Part shown: in pieces, positions 24,374 to 32,935 of the stretch
How the letters are laid out: each line of letters opens with the position of its first letter
Numbering within the stretch: the stretch's first letter is position 1
Assembly (NCBI GenBank): GCA_943913835.1
Contig: CALTZU010000022.1
Span: 1-33,021 of the forward strand
Source of the DNA: an uncultured Rheinheimera sp.
GTDB lineage: Bacteria > Pseudomonadota > Gammaproteobacteria > Enterobacterales > Alteromonadaceae
DNA length: 33,021 nucleotides
Reading direction: 5' to 3'
Position numbers and translations under genes: made by a program
The notes under the pieces: generated by a model
What the model saw: the letters and a program-made list of their open reading frames with translations, nothing else
What the model was told of the DNA's origin: nothing
Databases searched by the model: none

Positions 24374-25876
24374 ATGGCTCTGGCCCTGGTTTACAGCAGA
24401 GCGCGTTGTGGTTTGTATGCGCCTCTGGTGACTGTTGAAGTGCATTTAAGCCGTGGTTTACCCGGTTTTCAGCTGGTTGGCTTACCAGAAACCTCTGTCA
24501 AAGAAGCAAAAGACAGAGTACGTAGTGCGTTGATTAACAGCGGCTTTGAGTTTCCGGATCATCGAATCACAGTCAATCTGGCTCCGGCAGATTTACCCAA
24601 AGAAGGTGGCCGTTTTGATTTGGCTATTGCACTGGGCATACTGCATGCCAGTGGGCAGTTACAGGCTGATCTATCTGATTATGAGTTTTTTGGTGAGTTG
24701 GCCTTATCCGGAGAAATTCGCAGCATAGTTGGGGAATTACCTTTAGCTTTGGCTTGTAAAATGGCAGAACATACAGCGGTATTCCCGGTACTTAATGCGA
24801 TACAAGCTCAGCAGGTGCCCAATATCAAGCTTTGTGGTGCAGAACACTTGTTGCAGGTGCATGCTTTTTTATTACAGCATCAAGCCTTACCTGCTATTCC
24901 GGCCATCCCCGAATCCGCACCCGAATTGCAGCCGGATCTGGCCGAAGTCAGAGGCCAGGCGCAGGCAAAACGGGTGCTAGAAATCGCAGCAGCGGGCGAA
25001 CATAATCTGCTGATGTTTGGACCTGCTGGTACTGGCAAATCTATGTTGGCGCAGCGTTTAGCCGGGATTCTGCCTGCATTGAACGAACAGGAAGCTCTGG
25101 AAACTGCTGCTATTTACTCTGTAGCAGCCCAGCCCAGGCCCTTGCAGCAATGGCATCAGCGCCCATTTCGCCAGCCACATCACACTTGCTCCGCTATAGC
25201 TTTAGTTGGAGGGGGCTCTATACCTCGTCCTGGTGAGATATCACTGGCGCACAGCGGCGTGTTGTTCCTGGATGAAGCGCCGGAGTTTCCCCGTCCTGTG
25301 CTGGAATCCCTGCGGCAACCCCTGGAGACGGGCAAAGTCTTTATTTCCAGAGCAGCCCGGCAAGCCGAGTTTCCGGCCTGTTTTCAGTTGGTGGTCGCAC
25401 TAAATCCAAGCCCCTCTGGCCATCATAAAGATGGGCGCTCCAGCCCGGAACAAATCCGTCGTTATTTAAGTCGCTTGTCAGGCCCATTTCTCGATAGAAT
25501 TGAATTGCAGGTCGAAGTACCTTTATTGCCAAAAGGCAGTTTAAGCCAGCATCAGGCTGAAGAGTCCAGTAGCAGTGTGAGACAAAGAGTCACAGCAGCC
25601 CGTTTACTGCAATGGCAACGACAGGGCAAAGCCAATGCAAGGTTAAACCTGACTGAAATACAACAGCACTGCCAGCTGACGAGTGCAGATGCAGACTATT
25701 TCGAACACTGCCTGACTCAGCTAAAACTGTCAGCCCGCAGCTATCACAAGCTGTTAAAAGTAGCCCGTACTTTGGCAGATTTGGCGGCCAGACCAAAGAT
25801 TGAACGCTGCGATTTGCTCGAAGCCTTAAGCTATCGCGCCTTTGACCGCTTGCTCAACTATCTGCAGTCGGCTTAG
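24374..25876 (+). CDS. comM: YifB/ComM-family AAA+ ATPase (Mg-chelatase-like helicase)
   Basis: A 500-residue cytoplasmic ATPase. The N-terminal Lon-S5-like domain starts MALALVYSRARCGLYAPLVTVEVHLSRGLPGFQLVGLPETSVKEAKDRVR-type and runs to about residue 170. The AAA+ domain has Walker A GPAGTGKS near residue 216 and Walker B GVLFLDEAPEF near 295; the C-terminal Mg-chelatase lid ends in SYHKLLKVARTLADLA and the characteristic EALSYR. ComM of Haemophilus and Vibrio is a hexameric helicase that drives branch migration during natural transformation. Orthologues also occur in non-competent species, so competence is not implied. A good GAGGA lies six bases before the ATG. The 3' end overlaps the convergent MFS gene by 23 bases. 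Confidence 0.95.
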   Translation: MALALVYSRARCGLYAPLVTVEVHLSRGLPGFQLVGLPETSVKEAKDRVRSALINSGFEFPDHRITVNLAPADLPKEGGRFDLAIALGILHASGQLQADLSDYEFFGELALSGEIRSIVGELPLALACKMAEHTAVFPVLNAIQAQQVPNIKLCGAEHLLQVHAFLLQHQALPAIPAIPESAPELQPDLAEVRGQAQAKRVLEIAAAGEHNLLMFGPAGTGKSMLAQRLAGILPALNEQEALETAAIYSVAAQPRPLQQWHQRPFRQPHHTCSAIALVGGGSIPRPGEISLAHSGVLFLDEAPEFPRPVLESLRQPLETGKVFISRAARQAEFPACFQLVVALNPSPSGHHKDGRSSPEQIRRYLSRLSGPFLDRIELQVEVPLLPKGSLSQHQAEESSSSVRQRVTAARLLQWQRQGKANARLNLTEIQQHCQLTSADADYFEHCLTQLKLSARSYHKLLKVARTLADLAARPKIERCDLLEALSYRAFDRLLNYLQSA

Positions 25877-27038
25877 CCTGCATAACCCCAATCAACTGAC
25901 TTAACCCTATAGCCACAACACCACCGAGCATCAGCAAAGCAAAAGGTAAAGCTGTCCCTGTGTATGCCAAAGCCAGCAAAGGACCAGCCAAAGCACCACT
26001 ACCAAACCGCAAAGTCCCTATCACTGCGGTCGCAGTGCCACTATGTTCAGGAAAACGCATTAAAATCATCGCATCAGCATTAGTTGCAATCAAACCTAAG
26101 CTCGCCATCAAAGGCGCAATACTCAGCACAGTAAAGACTAGAGCCAGTTCAAACCAGTTAGCCAGGCAGAGCAATGTGGCACTCACCAGAGCCAACACCA
26201 ACCCCAGATTCAACATCCGCTGCGGACCAACACGACTGACCAGCCTGCTGTTGCAAAAATTAGCCAACATCAACATACCGACATTTACGGCAAACAATAG
26301 GCTGAATAATTGTTCGTTGACACCAAAATATTCAATATAAACAAAAGGAACTGCTGTTAAAAAACAGAAAAAGGCAAAAGAAGCAAACATAGAAGTCGCT
26401 ATTTGTGGACGGGCTGCCAGATTTGCAAACACGTATCTATAGCCGGAGAGCAGCTCCAGCTTACGCCCTTTAACCACAGGAACAGGATCAGGTAAAAATC
26501 GCCAGGTCAGCAGCAAAATCAAAGTCGAGTACAAAGCTAATACCAAAAATATATCCTGCCAATGGCCCACCCATAACACAGCGCTGCCAATAGCAGGCGC
26601 TATCAGAGGTGCCATCATCATGATCATAGAAACATAGGACATTCCCTTGGCGGTATGCTCCTGATACAAAGCCCTGATAATACCAGGCACAACCACAGTA
26701 GCAGCGCTACCTGCAAAGGCCTGAATAGCGCGCAAGACTAATAACCACTCTGCATCCTGGCACCCTACCAAGGCATAGCTGGCCAGACTAAAAAACAGCA
26801 AACCAGCTAATGCCAGAGGGCGACGCCCCAGCGCATCGGCTAAGGGCCCAAACAGCAGCATACCCACACCATAAGCGGCCAGGTAGATACTTAAAGATTG
26901 CTGGATCACGCCTATGTCCGTGCCCAACTCTTTCGCCATCAAAGGCATAGCGGGTAAATACATGTCTATAGCCAAAGGAGTAATAGCTATGATACTGGCG
27001 AGCAGCAGCAATAAACTGAAGGAAACTGTTTTACTCAT
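25854..27038 (-). CDS. Bcr/CflA-family MFS drug-resistance transporter
   Basis: A 394-residue inner-membrane transporter with 12 predicted TM helices. The opening LLLLASIIAITPLAIDMYLPAMPLMAKELG is diagnostic of the Bcr/CflA subgroup of drug:H+ antiporters (DHA1), and motif A appears as GPLADALGRRPLALAG. The second half retains RFPEHSGTATAVIGTLRFGSGAL, also subgroup-typical. Substrates in relatives include bicyclomycin, sulfonamides, chloramphenicol and cysteine; none can be chosen here. The start is ATG 27038, with AGGA seven bases upstream; the open frame extends 21 codons further but with no signal for use. It is monocistronic and convergent with comM, overlapping it by 23 bases with no room for a terminator between them. 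Confidence 0.92.
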   Translation of the reverse strand: MSKTVSFSLLLLLASIIAITPLAIDMYLPAMPLMAKELGTDIGVIQQSLSIYLAAYGVGMLLFGPLADALGRRPLALAGLLFFSLASYALVGCQDAEWLLVLRAIQAFAGSAATVVVPGIIRALYQEHTAKGMSYVSMIMMMAPLIAPAIGSAVLWVGHWQDIFLVLALYSTLILLLTWRFLPDPVPVVKGRKLELLSGYRYVFANLAARPQIATSMFASFAFFCFLTAVPFVYIEYFGVNEQLFSLLFAVNVGMLMLANFCNSRLVSRVGPQRMLNLGLVLALVSATLLCLANWFELALVFTVLSIAPLMASLGLIATNADAMILMRFPEHSGTATAVIGTLRFGSGALAGPLLALAYTGTALPFALLMLGGVVAIGLSQLIGVMQAKPTADS

Positions 27039-27181
27039 GATGAAATCCTGGCAGGAAGAAGTCAGATCATAACTGATTGAGGCAAAAAATATCCTACCCA
27101 TAGTCGTAAAATTTGCGACACTGGTCCTGAACTGTGTTAAAACAACAAAGTTTAGCTGCCGCTCGTATTGCCGGAGTTCTT

Positions 27182-27886
27182 ATGAAACAGCTCATTCTAT
27201 TGATTAGTCTTTGGTGTTTATTGGCTCAAGCAGCACCGATCAAAGTTGGATTACATGACTCGGCCCCTTGGGCTTATCGTAATGCTCAGGGAGAAATCAC
27301 CGGGCTGGATTTTGATATTGTCAGAACTATTTTGCAGCGTGAAGGAATCGAAGCTGAATTCGAACTCTATAGCTACAGCCGTTTACTGAAACTCTTCTCA
27401 GAACATAAACTGGATATAGCCAGCCCGGTTGCGGTGCCTTACCCTGGCGCTTTTTACAGTCAGCCGTACTTTACTGTACTGGATGTTGTGGTTAGTAAAA
27501 GCGGTACCCCTCTGAACATCACCACGCTGGAAGATTTAAAAGACAAAACCATAGTGGCATATCAACAGGCCAGCGAAGTCTTAGGACCTGATTTCGCAGC
27601 AGTGATCAAAAAAGCTCATTATCTGGAAGAAGCTGACCGGCAAAAGCAATTTGAGCTACTGATGAATAACAGAGTGCAACTGATGGTAGGTGATGAGAAG
27701 GTACTGGCCTATTATGCGGAAAAAAATTATGGTCCGGGCAGCATACAAATCCAGAAGATTTTTCCATCCGTCGATTATCCTGCCGCCTTTTGGAACGCTG
27801 AGTTGCAGGCAAAGTTTAACTCAGGCCTGCTTCATCTGACTGAATCAGGTGAACTTCAGCAGCTTCATGCGAAAAAAAGACTTTAG
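27182..27886 (+). CDS. orphan extracellular solute-binding protein, family 3 type
   Basis: A 234-residue periplasmic protein: signal peptide (MKQLILLISLWCLLAQA) and a PF00497-type body. IKVGLHDSAPWAYRNAQGEITGLDFDIVRTILQREGI contains the usual PxAY and GxDxDIV motifs, and the second lobe has LEDLKDKTIVAYQQAS and a NNRVQLMVGDEKVL segment. It resembles polar amino-acid binding proteins but has no ABC permease or ATPase next to it, so it may serve a distant transporter or act as a sensor partner. The start at 27182 is set by GGAG five bases upstream and the signal peptide; an in-frame extension to 27134 is not expected. The end overlaps the convergent acetyltransferase by four bases. Confidence 0.85.
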   Translation: MKQLILLISLWCLLAQAAPIKVGLHDSAPWAYRNAQGEITGLDFDIVRTILQREGIEAEFELYSYSRLLKLFSEHKLDIASPVAVPYPGAFYSQPYFTVLDVVVSKSGTPLNITTLEDLKDKTIVAYQQASEVLGPDFAAVIKKAHYLEEADRQKQFELLMNNRVQLMVGDEKVLAYYAEKNYGPGSIQIQKIFPSVDYPAAFWNAELQAKFNSGLLHLTESGELQQLHAKKRL

Positions 27887-28434
27887 CCCAATGTCTTAAT
27901 AATCTGCGCAGGATTACCTGCCACCACAACATGAGCAGCTACATCTTTCGTCACTACAGCTCCTGCTGCTAAAACTGCGCCTTCTCCTATATTGACACCA
28001 GGCAAAATTATAGCGCCCCCTCCTATCCACACTGAATTGCCGATAGTGACGGCATGGCCTTGCTCCAGCCCTGCTTTGCGCTGGGCTGCGTCCAGAGGAT
28101 GAGTCACAGTGTAGATCTGTACCCCGGGTCCCAGTAATACATCGTCACCAATACTGACTTTTCCTGCATCCAATATGACACAGTTATGGTTGGCATAAAA
28201 ATTCTGTCCAAGTTCTATGTTATATCCATAATCACAGAAAAAGTGAGGCTCGATATAGCAGCTACCAACTTTACCAAAAAGCTGAGTTGCCAGTTGTTGA
28301 TGAACCTTAAAAGGCAAAGGCCCTTGTTGATTCATCTGTTGGCATAGCGCTTTTGCTTGTTTCCGCTGCAGAGCCAGGCTTTTGTCTGCTGGATTAAACC
28401 ATAACGCAGCTGCCATTTTTTCTTGTTCGGTCAT
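27883..28434 (-). CDS. sugar O-acetyltransferase, Maa/LacA/NodL type
   Basis: A 183-residue left-handed beta-helix enzyme that transfers acetyl from acetyl-CoA to a sugar hydroxyl in the cytoplasm. The N-terminal helical Maa domain (EKMAAALWFNPADKSLALQRKQA) is followed by FFCDYGYNIELGQNFYANHNCVILDAGKVSIGDDVLLGPGVQIYT-type hexapeptide repeats. The catalytic histidine is H112 (YTVTHPLD). The C-terminal coil ends with SVWIGGGAIILPGVNIGEGAVLAAGAVVTKDV, the classic signature. Length and motifs match maltose O-acetyltransferases; the physiological substrate is unknown and may be a detoxified sugar. It is divergent from the DUF3334 gene and preceded by a GGGAT-type ribosome-binding site. Confidence 0.93.
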   Translation of the reverse strand: MTEQEKMAAALWFNPADKSLALQRKQAKALCQQMNQQGPLPFKVHQQLATQLFGKVGSCYIEPHFFCDYGYNIELGQNFYANHNCVILDAGKVSIGDDVLLGPGVQIYTVTHPLDAAQRKAGLEQGHAVTIGNSVWIGGGAIILPGVNIGEGAVLAAGAVVTKDVAAHVVVAGNPAQIIKTLG

Positions 28435-28576
28435 CTATCCCGACCCTTGTTTAATTTACGCATCAGATTACCAGGTACACCGTATCGTTAACATAAAGCC
28501 TCAGGCTTTTTATAGTCTTATGCGTTGGAATAGAGATATACTAAGGTTAATGTTGTCGCTTAGCCGGGTTTATGAG

Positions 28577-29254
28577 ATGAAAAAAACTAAAGTAATTACT
28601 ACAGAAGAAATATTGCTCACCCTCTGTCATTCAGTGACTCAGGTTTTAGCTGCTGCTGGCAACGATAAAGTTGCTTATTCTCCTATGGTACAAAAAATCC
28701 AGAAGACCTGCTTACGTCCTGATCTAGGCTGTTTTGTGTTGTTTGATGGCGGTTTTTCTGGGTTGGTCATCATCAACTTCACCTCACAGGCCGCCATGGA
28801 GATTTACCGTAAATACATGATGAGTATGGGAATGCCAGAATCTGAGTTGGCTAACTTCCATACCTCTGACGAAGTAGGTAACGTGATGGGTGAGCTGATG
28901 AATCAAATAGTCGGCGACTTTACCAACAGAGTCAGAATGGAGCTGCAAACCTCTATTAATCAAAGCCAACCTAAAATGATGGCGATTAATAAACAAGTGC
29001 AAATTATGATCAATACCCAGCTGGACCAGCCTCAGGCACGCCGGGTCACTTTTAGCACGCCAAACCACGCTATTTTCTACATGGAACTGTCGATGGATAA
29101 AACTGAGTTTATCCAGCTGCATGATTTTAGCCCGGTGCAGGATGAAAATCCGGACGACATTATCGCCAATACAAACGCAACCGACGCTGAACCTGTAGAA
29201 GTTATGACATCCGCTGACGTGGATGATGATTTCCTAAAAGATCTCGGTCTTTAA
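28577..29254 (+). CDS. DUF3334-family protein, CheX/CheC-like
   Basis: A 225-residue soluble protein that I assign to DUF3334, a family of Vibrio/Shewanella-type bacteria with no settled function. The segment SDEVGNVMGELMNQIVGDF (near residues 96-115) resembles the helix motif of CheC/CheX/FliY phosphatases (E..N...G), and the alternating strands before and after fit that fold. A role in response-regulator dephosphorylation or motility is thus possible, but it is inference. The acidic C-terminus (DADVDDDFLKDLGL-like) ends with DDFLKDLGL, which looks like a short docking tail. I place the start at 28577 (MKKTKVI); the longer frame reaches 28382 but overlaps the divergent acetyltransferase. The ribosome-binding site is weak. 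An intrinsic terminator follows at 29265. Confidence 0.75.
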   Translation: MKKTKVITTEEILLTLCHSVTQVLAAAGNDKVAYSPMVQKIQKTCLRPDLGCFVLFDGGFSGLVIINFTSQAAMEIYRKYMMSMGMPESELANFHTSDEVGNVMGELMNQIVGDFTNRVRMELQTSINQSQPKMMAINKQVQIMINTQLDQPQARRVTFSTPNHAIFYMELSMDKTEFIQLHDFSPVQDENPDDIIANTNATDAEPVEVMTSADVDDDFLKDLGL

Positions 29255-29264
29255 AGGCGTTTTG

Positions 29265-29297
29265 CTGCCGCTGGTTCATGGAACTAACGGCAGTTTT
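29265..29297 (+). terminator. intrinsic terminator of the DUF3334 gene
   Basis: CTGCCG (29265-29270) pairs with CGGCAG (29288-29293), with an inner GTTC/GAAC pair around ATG, and TTTTATT follows. The TGA stop of the convergent sensor-kinase gene (29276-29278) lies inside the hairpin. There is no T tract in the minus direction. Confidence 0.75.
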
Positions 29298-30481
29298 ATT
29301 CTGAAGCTTGCTCCACCTGCCTGACTTTCCCCGACTGACAAACTGGCTTTGTGCCACTCCAGCACACGACAAACAATAGCCAGGCCCAGGCCAAAACCAC
29401 CAAAACCTTTTTGTCGGCTGGGATCTAAACGGACAAAAGGTTTCAGCACTTCAGCTCTTAGCTCAGGTGCTATACCAGGACCATCATCCTCAACCCAAAT
29501 TTCGACAGCCTCTGTGCCGGAATGCAGTGATAACAAAACCTTGTTGCAGGCATATCTTTTGGCGTTAACCAGCAGATTCTGCACTGCTCTTTCCAGATAG
29601 TGACCGTCGCAGACATAAACACAACATTGCTTTACCTGCAATTCAATAGCGGCTCCAGGCAATGCAGATAGCTTTTCAACCAAATTCTGCAGCAACTCCG
29701 AAAGATCCACGTGCTGCAACTTCAATTGAGGCTGGGTGGATTCCAACCGGGCATAATCCAACATCTCATCAACCAGCTGCTCCAGCTCTTTGACATCATT
29801 GAGCATTAATTGTTTTTCCTCAGCAGGTAAAGCGGACAGTTCCAGCGCAAAACTTAACCTGGCTAACGGAGTGCGAAGTTCATGCGAAACAGCCTGAGTC
29901 ATTTCACGTTGTAATCCGAGCAAACGTTGAATTTGTTGCCGCATTTGTTCAAAACTAGCTGCTATAGGGGCAATAAAAGAGCGTACGGGCACAGCAGCTG
30001 TGGCCTTTGGGTCTGATAACTGCTGTTTCAGCTTTTGAATATCGCGGGCAACTGGCCAAAGCCATAACCAGACAGCCACAGCCAGCAGCCCCAGAAACAG
30101 TAAACTGAACCAGTATGAGGGCACTGTATTTTCAGCTAAATCAGCAGGTCCAAGTTGCCATAAGTTGCCTTGTTGCATGGCGTAAAAAAATACCTGATCC
30201 CGCGTAAATAAGGGTACTACCTGACCGGCTTGCAAAGCTGCCAGCTCAGTGTCAGACCATAAAATGCTGCCAGCGGGCAGCATAGTCGCTACTAAATCAG
30301 AAGACAGCTTAGCCGCAGGTAAAGCCTGAGTACTCAATTGTCCTGCCAGATTTTCGGCGACTAACAGCACCCAGGGGGGTACCTCACTTTGAGTTTCCTG
30401 CCAGAGTCGCTCGACAGTCCAGCCAACTCCGACCAACACTAAGGAAATAAAGAGGTAAAAATGCAGAAATAATCTGGACAC
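29276..30481 (-). CDS. RstB-like sensor histidine kinase
   Basis: A 401-residue inner-membrane kinase: TM1 (about residues 5-23), a short periplasmic sensor of ~100 residues, TM2 (about 122-142), a HAMP-like linker, and a dimerisation/phosphoacceptor helix with H200 (AVSHELRTPLARL). The ATPase domain shows the N box (ERAVQNLLVNAKRY, ~297-310), G1 DDGPGIAPE (332-340) and G2 GFGLGLAIV. KPFVRLDPSRQKG before the G2 box is very like E. coli RstB. The start is a GTG (30481); the in-frame codons back to the nearest stop offer no ATG. An unusually long gap of 123 bases separates it from the regulator stop. Signal unknown; it likely responds to envelope state and controls the linked mipA-type operon. 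Confidence 0.92.
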   Translation of the reverse strand: MSRLFLHFYLFISLVLVGVGWTVERLWQETQSEVPPWVLLVAENLAGQLSTQALPAAKLSSDLVATMLPAGSILWSDTELAALQAGQVVPLFTRDQVFFYAMQQGNLWQLGPADLAENTVPSYWFSLLFLGLLAVAVWLWLWPVARDIQKLKQQLSDPKATAAVPVRSFIAPIAASFEQMRQQIQRLLGLQREMTQAVSHELRTPLARLSFALELSALPAEEKQLMLNDVKELEQLVDEMLDYARLESTQPQLKLQHVDLSELLQNLVEKLSALPGAAIELQVKQCCVYVCDGHYLERAVQNLLVNAKRYACNKVLLSLHSGTEAVEIWVEDDGPGIAPELRAEVLKPFVRLDPSRQKGFGGFGLGLAIVCRVLEWHKASLSVGESQAGGASFRIKLPLVP

Positions 30482-30604
30482 TAACTCAACCCGAAGTAAA
30501 GCCTATGGTTAGGCTTAAATCTCAAATCGGCACAAGACCGCAATGGCGTGGCAACAAAGTGAAAACACGATGGCCACGACGTAATAAGTTGAATCTTCAG
30601 GACT

Positions 30605-31300
30605 TTAATCATTCCAGGCATCAGCCACAAACAAATAACCTTTGCCCCAGACTGTTTTGATGCGAAAAGGTGTTTCGGCATTGTCATTCAGTTTGCGGCG
30701 TAAATGTGACACCCGGACATCTACGGTACGGTCCAGACCATCGTACTCACGTCCAATAATTTGTTTATGGATAGCTTCACGTTTGACAGTTTGCCCCGCA
30801 TGTTTGGCTAACATCCACAACAAATCAAATTCATAACTGGTCAATTCCACCAATTGCCCACCAAAATGCGCTTCTCTGGCGCTGTTATTCAGCGTCAACT
30901 GACCAAAGCTGAGTTCCTGATTATCAGACTTAGGCGCCGGGCTACCGCGTCTTAATAAAGCATGTACCCTGGCCAGCAGTACGCGGGGCTCTACAGGTTT
31001 AATCACATAATCATCAGCACCAAGCTCTAATCCCAGTACCTGATCAATATCCCCCTGCTTGGCTGTTAGCATCAAAATAGGAGCCGTAAACCAGGGACGC
31101 ACAGTACGACAAATGGTGAAACCATCCATACCTGGTAACATCAGATCCAGGATCATCAGATCAGGCTGCCAGGTCTGACAAATCGCGGGAACTGTATCAC
31201 CACGACTTTCCAGCCGGACTTCAAAGCCTTGCTGCTGCAGGAAATTTTGCACTAAGGCAGCCAAACGGGCATCGTCTTCAACCAATAAGATTTTTTGCAT
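30605..31300 (-). CDS. RstA-like OmpR-family response regulator
   Basis: A 231-residue two-domain regulator. The receiver domain has the acidic pocket D9-D10, phosphoacceptor D52 (LMILDLMLPGMDG), T79 and K101 (KPVEPRVLLARV). The C-terminal winged helix has LTSYEFDLLWMLAKHAGQTVKREAI and the RstA-like GREYDGLDRTVDVRVSHLRRKLNDNAETPFRIKTVWGKGYLF, ending AWND. The start ATG overlaps the DUF3019 stop (TAATG), so the regulator is expressed from the mipA-like promoter. That implies positive or negative feedback if the regulator acts there. All catalytic residues are present. Confidence 0.93.
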   Translation of the reverse strand: MQKILLVEDDARLAALVQNFLQQQGFEVRLESRGDTVPAICQTWQPDLMILDLMLPGMDGFTICRTVRPWFTAPILMLTAKQGDIDQVLGLELGADDYVIKPVEPRVLLARVHALLRRGSPAPKSDNQELSFGQLTLNNSAREAHFGGQLVELTSYEFDLLWMLAKHAGQTVKREAIHKQIIGREYDGLDRTVDVRVSHLRRKLNDNAETPFRIKTVWGKGYLFVADAWND

Positions 31301-31674
31301 TAAAACACACTCCAGGGCGCCACCAGGCGTCTTCTTTTTTCCGGCTGGCGACTTAATACAATTAACTCTTTTTGTAACAACACGTGGTTGTCATTTTGTA
31401 ATCTGACTTCCGTCTTTCCCGACCAGCTTAAAAACTGCTGCCACTGCCCCTGTTGCGCCTGACTCCAGCACTGCATTTGCTGCTGAGCAAAATACAGGCA
31501 TAGATTTTGTGCCTTGTTGCTGTACCAACTAACACTAAGCTGTGCTTCACAGCTTTGCTCCGGCGTTGCAGCAACACAAAAAGCCGGACTCACCGACCAG
31601 CATAATTCAGCCTCGCACTCAGAGGGTTGGGCGTTTGCCAGCAACAAATTACCAGCGAATAACAGCCCTAACAT
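31300..31674 (-). CDS. DUF3019-family exported small protein
   Basis: A 124-residue protein with a signal peptide (MLGLLFAGNLLLANA) and a mature body rich in cysteine (at least six: ECEAELCW, FCVA, SCEAQL, LCLYF, MQCW) and tryptophan. The spacing fits a small disulfide-bonded beta domain. I recognise DUF3019, a family typically located between a MipA/OmpV gene and an RstAB-like pair in Alteromonadales. Function is unknown; a periplasmic ligand or accessory sensor for the kinase is plausible. An AGGA ribosome-binding site lies six bases upstream; the gene follows the mipA-like stop by 14 bases and overlaps the regulator start by one base. Confidence 0.85.
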   Translation of the reverse strand: MLGLLFAGNLLLANAQPSECEAELCWSVSPAFCVAATPEQSCEAQLSVSWYSNKAQNLCLYFAQQQMQCWSQAQQGQWQQFLSWSGKTEVRLQNDNHVLLQKELIVLSRQPEKRRRLVAPWSVF

Positions 31675-31688
31675 TCCCTATCCTTGCT

Positions 31689-32546
31689 TCAATAAAAACG
31701 ATAACTCATACCTACAAACCAGGTCTGCACTGAATCGTCCTTGACTAAAGGACTATCGGTCATAGCATCATCCAAATGCAGATATCTATAAAAAGTCAGT
31801 AATGACCAGCGAGACGTCAGAGCTTTCTGCCAGCCTAACCTTAGTTCGGGTTGCCAACTGTCACGGCCTTTATATCTTTCCAGATAATACAGCTCATCTT
31901 CCCCAACGCCATAATAGGTATCTATTAGTTTAGAGCTTTTCCAATACAGTGTTGTCGTCAGGTCGAACTTGCCTCCGGCCAGAGGCCAGTAACCTGACCA
32001 ACTCCAGCTCGCATTCTGTCCATTGTATTTCGAATTGACGTCCTGCCAAAAATTCACCCTGCTTTGCCACTGTTCACCAAACCAGTTTAGCTGTAATCCG
32101 GCATCCAAAGCTGTGGGTCGCTTTTTCACATGTCCAATTGACACATTACTCATCGTCTTTTCTGAGCCTGTTTCCACTGCTGGAGGTAACAGTGCACTCG
32201 AACCGCTCATCGTAATCACGTTACCGGCAAACCAGCGCTGAAAATAACCTTTTTCCGAATTCAACCTGGTCACCAGACTGACGGCAAATTGCTCGTTCTG
32301 CACCAGGCTGTAGCCAAAAGTTCCATTGTCGACAAACCAGGTATCAGTGTAATAACTGAAATCCGGCAAAATCAGCATCGGAAAACTTTTACCATCATAC
32401 AAAGGGTTGCTTCGTTGACCTGCGCCCACCGCAACAGACAACTGAAATTGTTCAGCCCCTACACAAGTTTCTTCGCCTGTGGCACATGCCCAGGCGGCAC
32501 CGCTGCCACTGAGAAAGATGACAAAAAGCCACACTACTAATTTCAT
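31689..32546 (-). CDS. MipA/OmpV-family outer-membrane protein
   Basis: A 285-residue protein with signal peptide MKLVVWLFVIFLSGSGAAWA. The mature part has the MipA/OmpV pattern: FQLSVAVGAGQRSNPLYDGKSFPMLILPDFSYYTDTWFVDNGTFGYSL near the N-terminus, amphipathic strands, and the aromatic end SYRFY. Proteins of the family are outer-membrane barrels; E. coli MipA interacts with the murein hydrolase/synthase MltA-PBP1b complex, and other members are implicated in antibiotic or osmotic responses. I choose ATG 32546 because the signal peptide begins there; the frame extends ten codons upstream without a convincing ribosome-binding site. It is the first gene of the mipA-like / DUF3019 / regulator / kinase operon. 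Confidence 0.87.
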   Translation of the reverse strand: MKLVVWLFVIFLSGSGAAWACATGEETCVGAEQFQLSVAVGAGQRSNPLYDGKSFPMLILPDFSYYTDTWFVDNGTFGYSLVQNEQFAVSLVTRLNSEKGYFQRWFAGNVITMSGSSALLPPAVETGSEKTMSNVSIGHVKKRPTALDAGLQLNWFGEQWQSRVNFWQDVNSKYNGQNASWSWSGYWPLAGGKFDLTTTLYWKSSKLIDTYYGVGEDELYYLERYKGRDSWQPELRLGWQKALTSRWSLLTFYRYLHLDDAMTDSPLVKDDSVQTWFVGMSYRFY

Positions 32547-32810
32547 CGACAGGTCACCCAATCTATTCATGCGCATACTCTAGCAGTTAATGCAAAACAG
32601 CTTAAGTAAAGTTAACAACTTCACACAAATTGACGCATAGGGTAGCAGCACTATAGTGCCGGACTTCCAGGATCTATTACTAAGAAATATACGTATTTAA
32701 ATCCGCTTATCAGCTAAGTTTGGCCCCGAGTGAAAAGGATCCAACAAGGCAATTTAATGCTATGATGCCTGCCATTAATGCGCGCAGTACCACTCTGAAA
32801 AACGGGATCC
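32547..32810 (-). other. gene-free region upstream of the mipA-like operon
   Basis: No ORF of coding character is seen. AAGTT-AAC-AACTT (32609-32621) is a small dyad in the likely promoter region of the mipA-like operon, a possible regulator site. TATGAT at 32761-32766 could be a -10 for a plus-strand transcript leading out of the window, but no convincing -35 accompanies it. Confidence 0.4.
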
Positions 32811-32935
32811 GGAGCTGCAGCAAGGCGACAAGAGATAGAGACCCCAAGAGCATAGGTATTCTATGTGACTGGGGCTATAGAGCGCAGTCAACGTAGCTGC
32901 AGCTTCAAGTAAGAAGGGTATTACCCAAATTAATT
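32811..32935 (+). repeat. 125-bp intergenic repeat, copy 1
   Basis: The first of two directly repeated units, beginning GGAGCTGCAGCAAGGCGAC. The unit is an imperfect palindrome: an inner hairpin CATAG-GTATT-CTATG (32851-32865), flanking CCCC/GGGG (32842-32845 / 32871-32874) and outer CTGCAG blocks. It ends near GGGTA (32916-32920), followed at once by TACCC (32922-32926). The sequence style (TACCCAAATTAATTGGAG) recalls dispersed intergenic repeats of Gammaproteobacteria. No ORF uses it. Confidence 0.85.

Noticed and set aside
30481..30687. 68-codon minus-strand frame bridging regulator and kinase
   Set aside because: It overlaps the well-conserved end of the regulator in another frame and shows no coding character.
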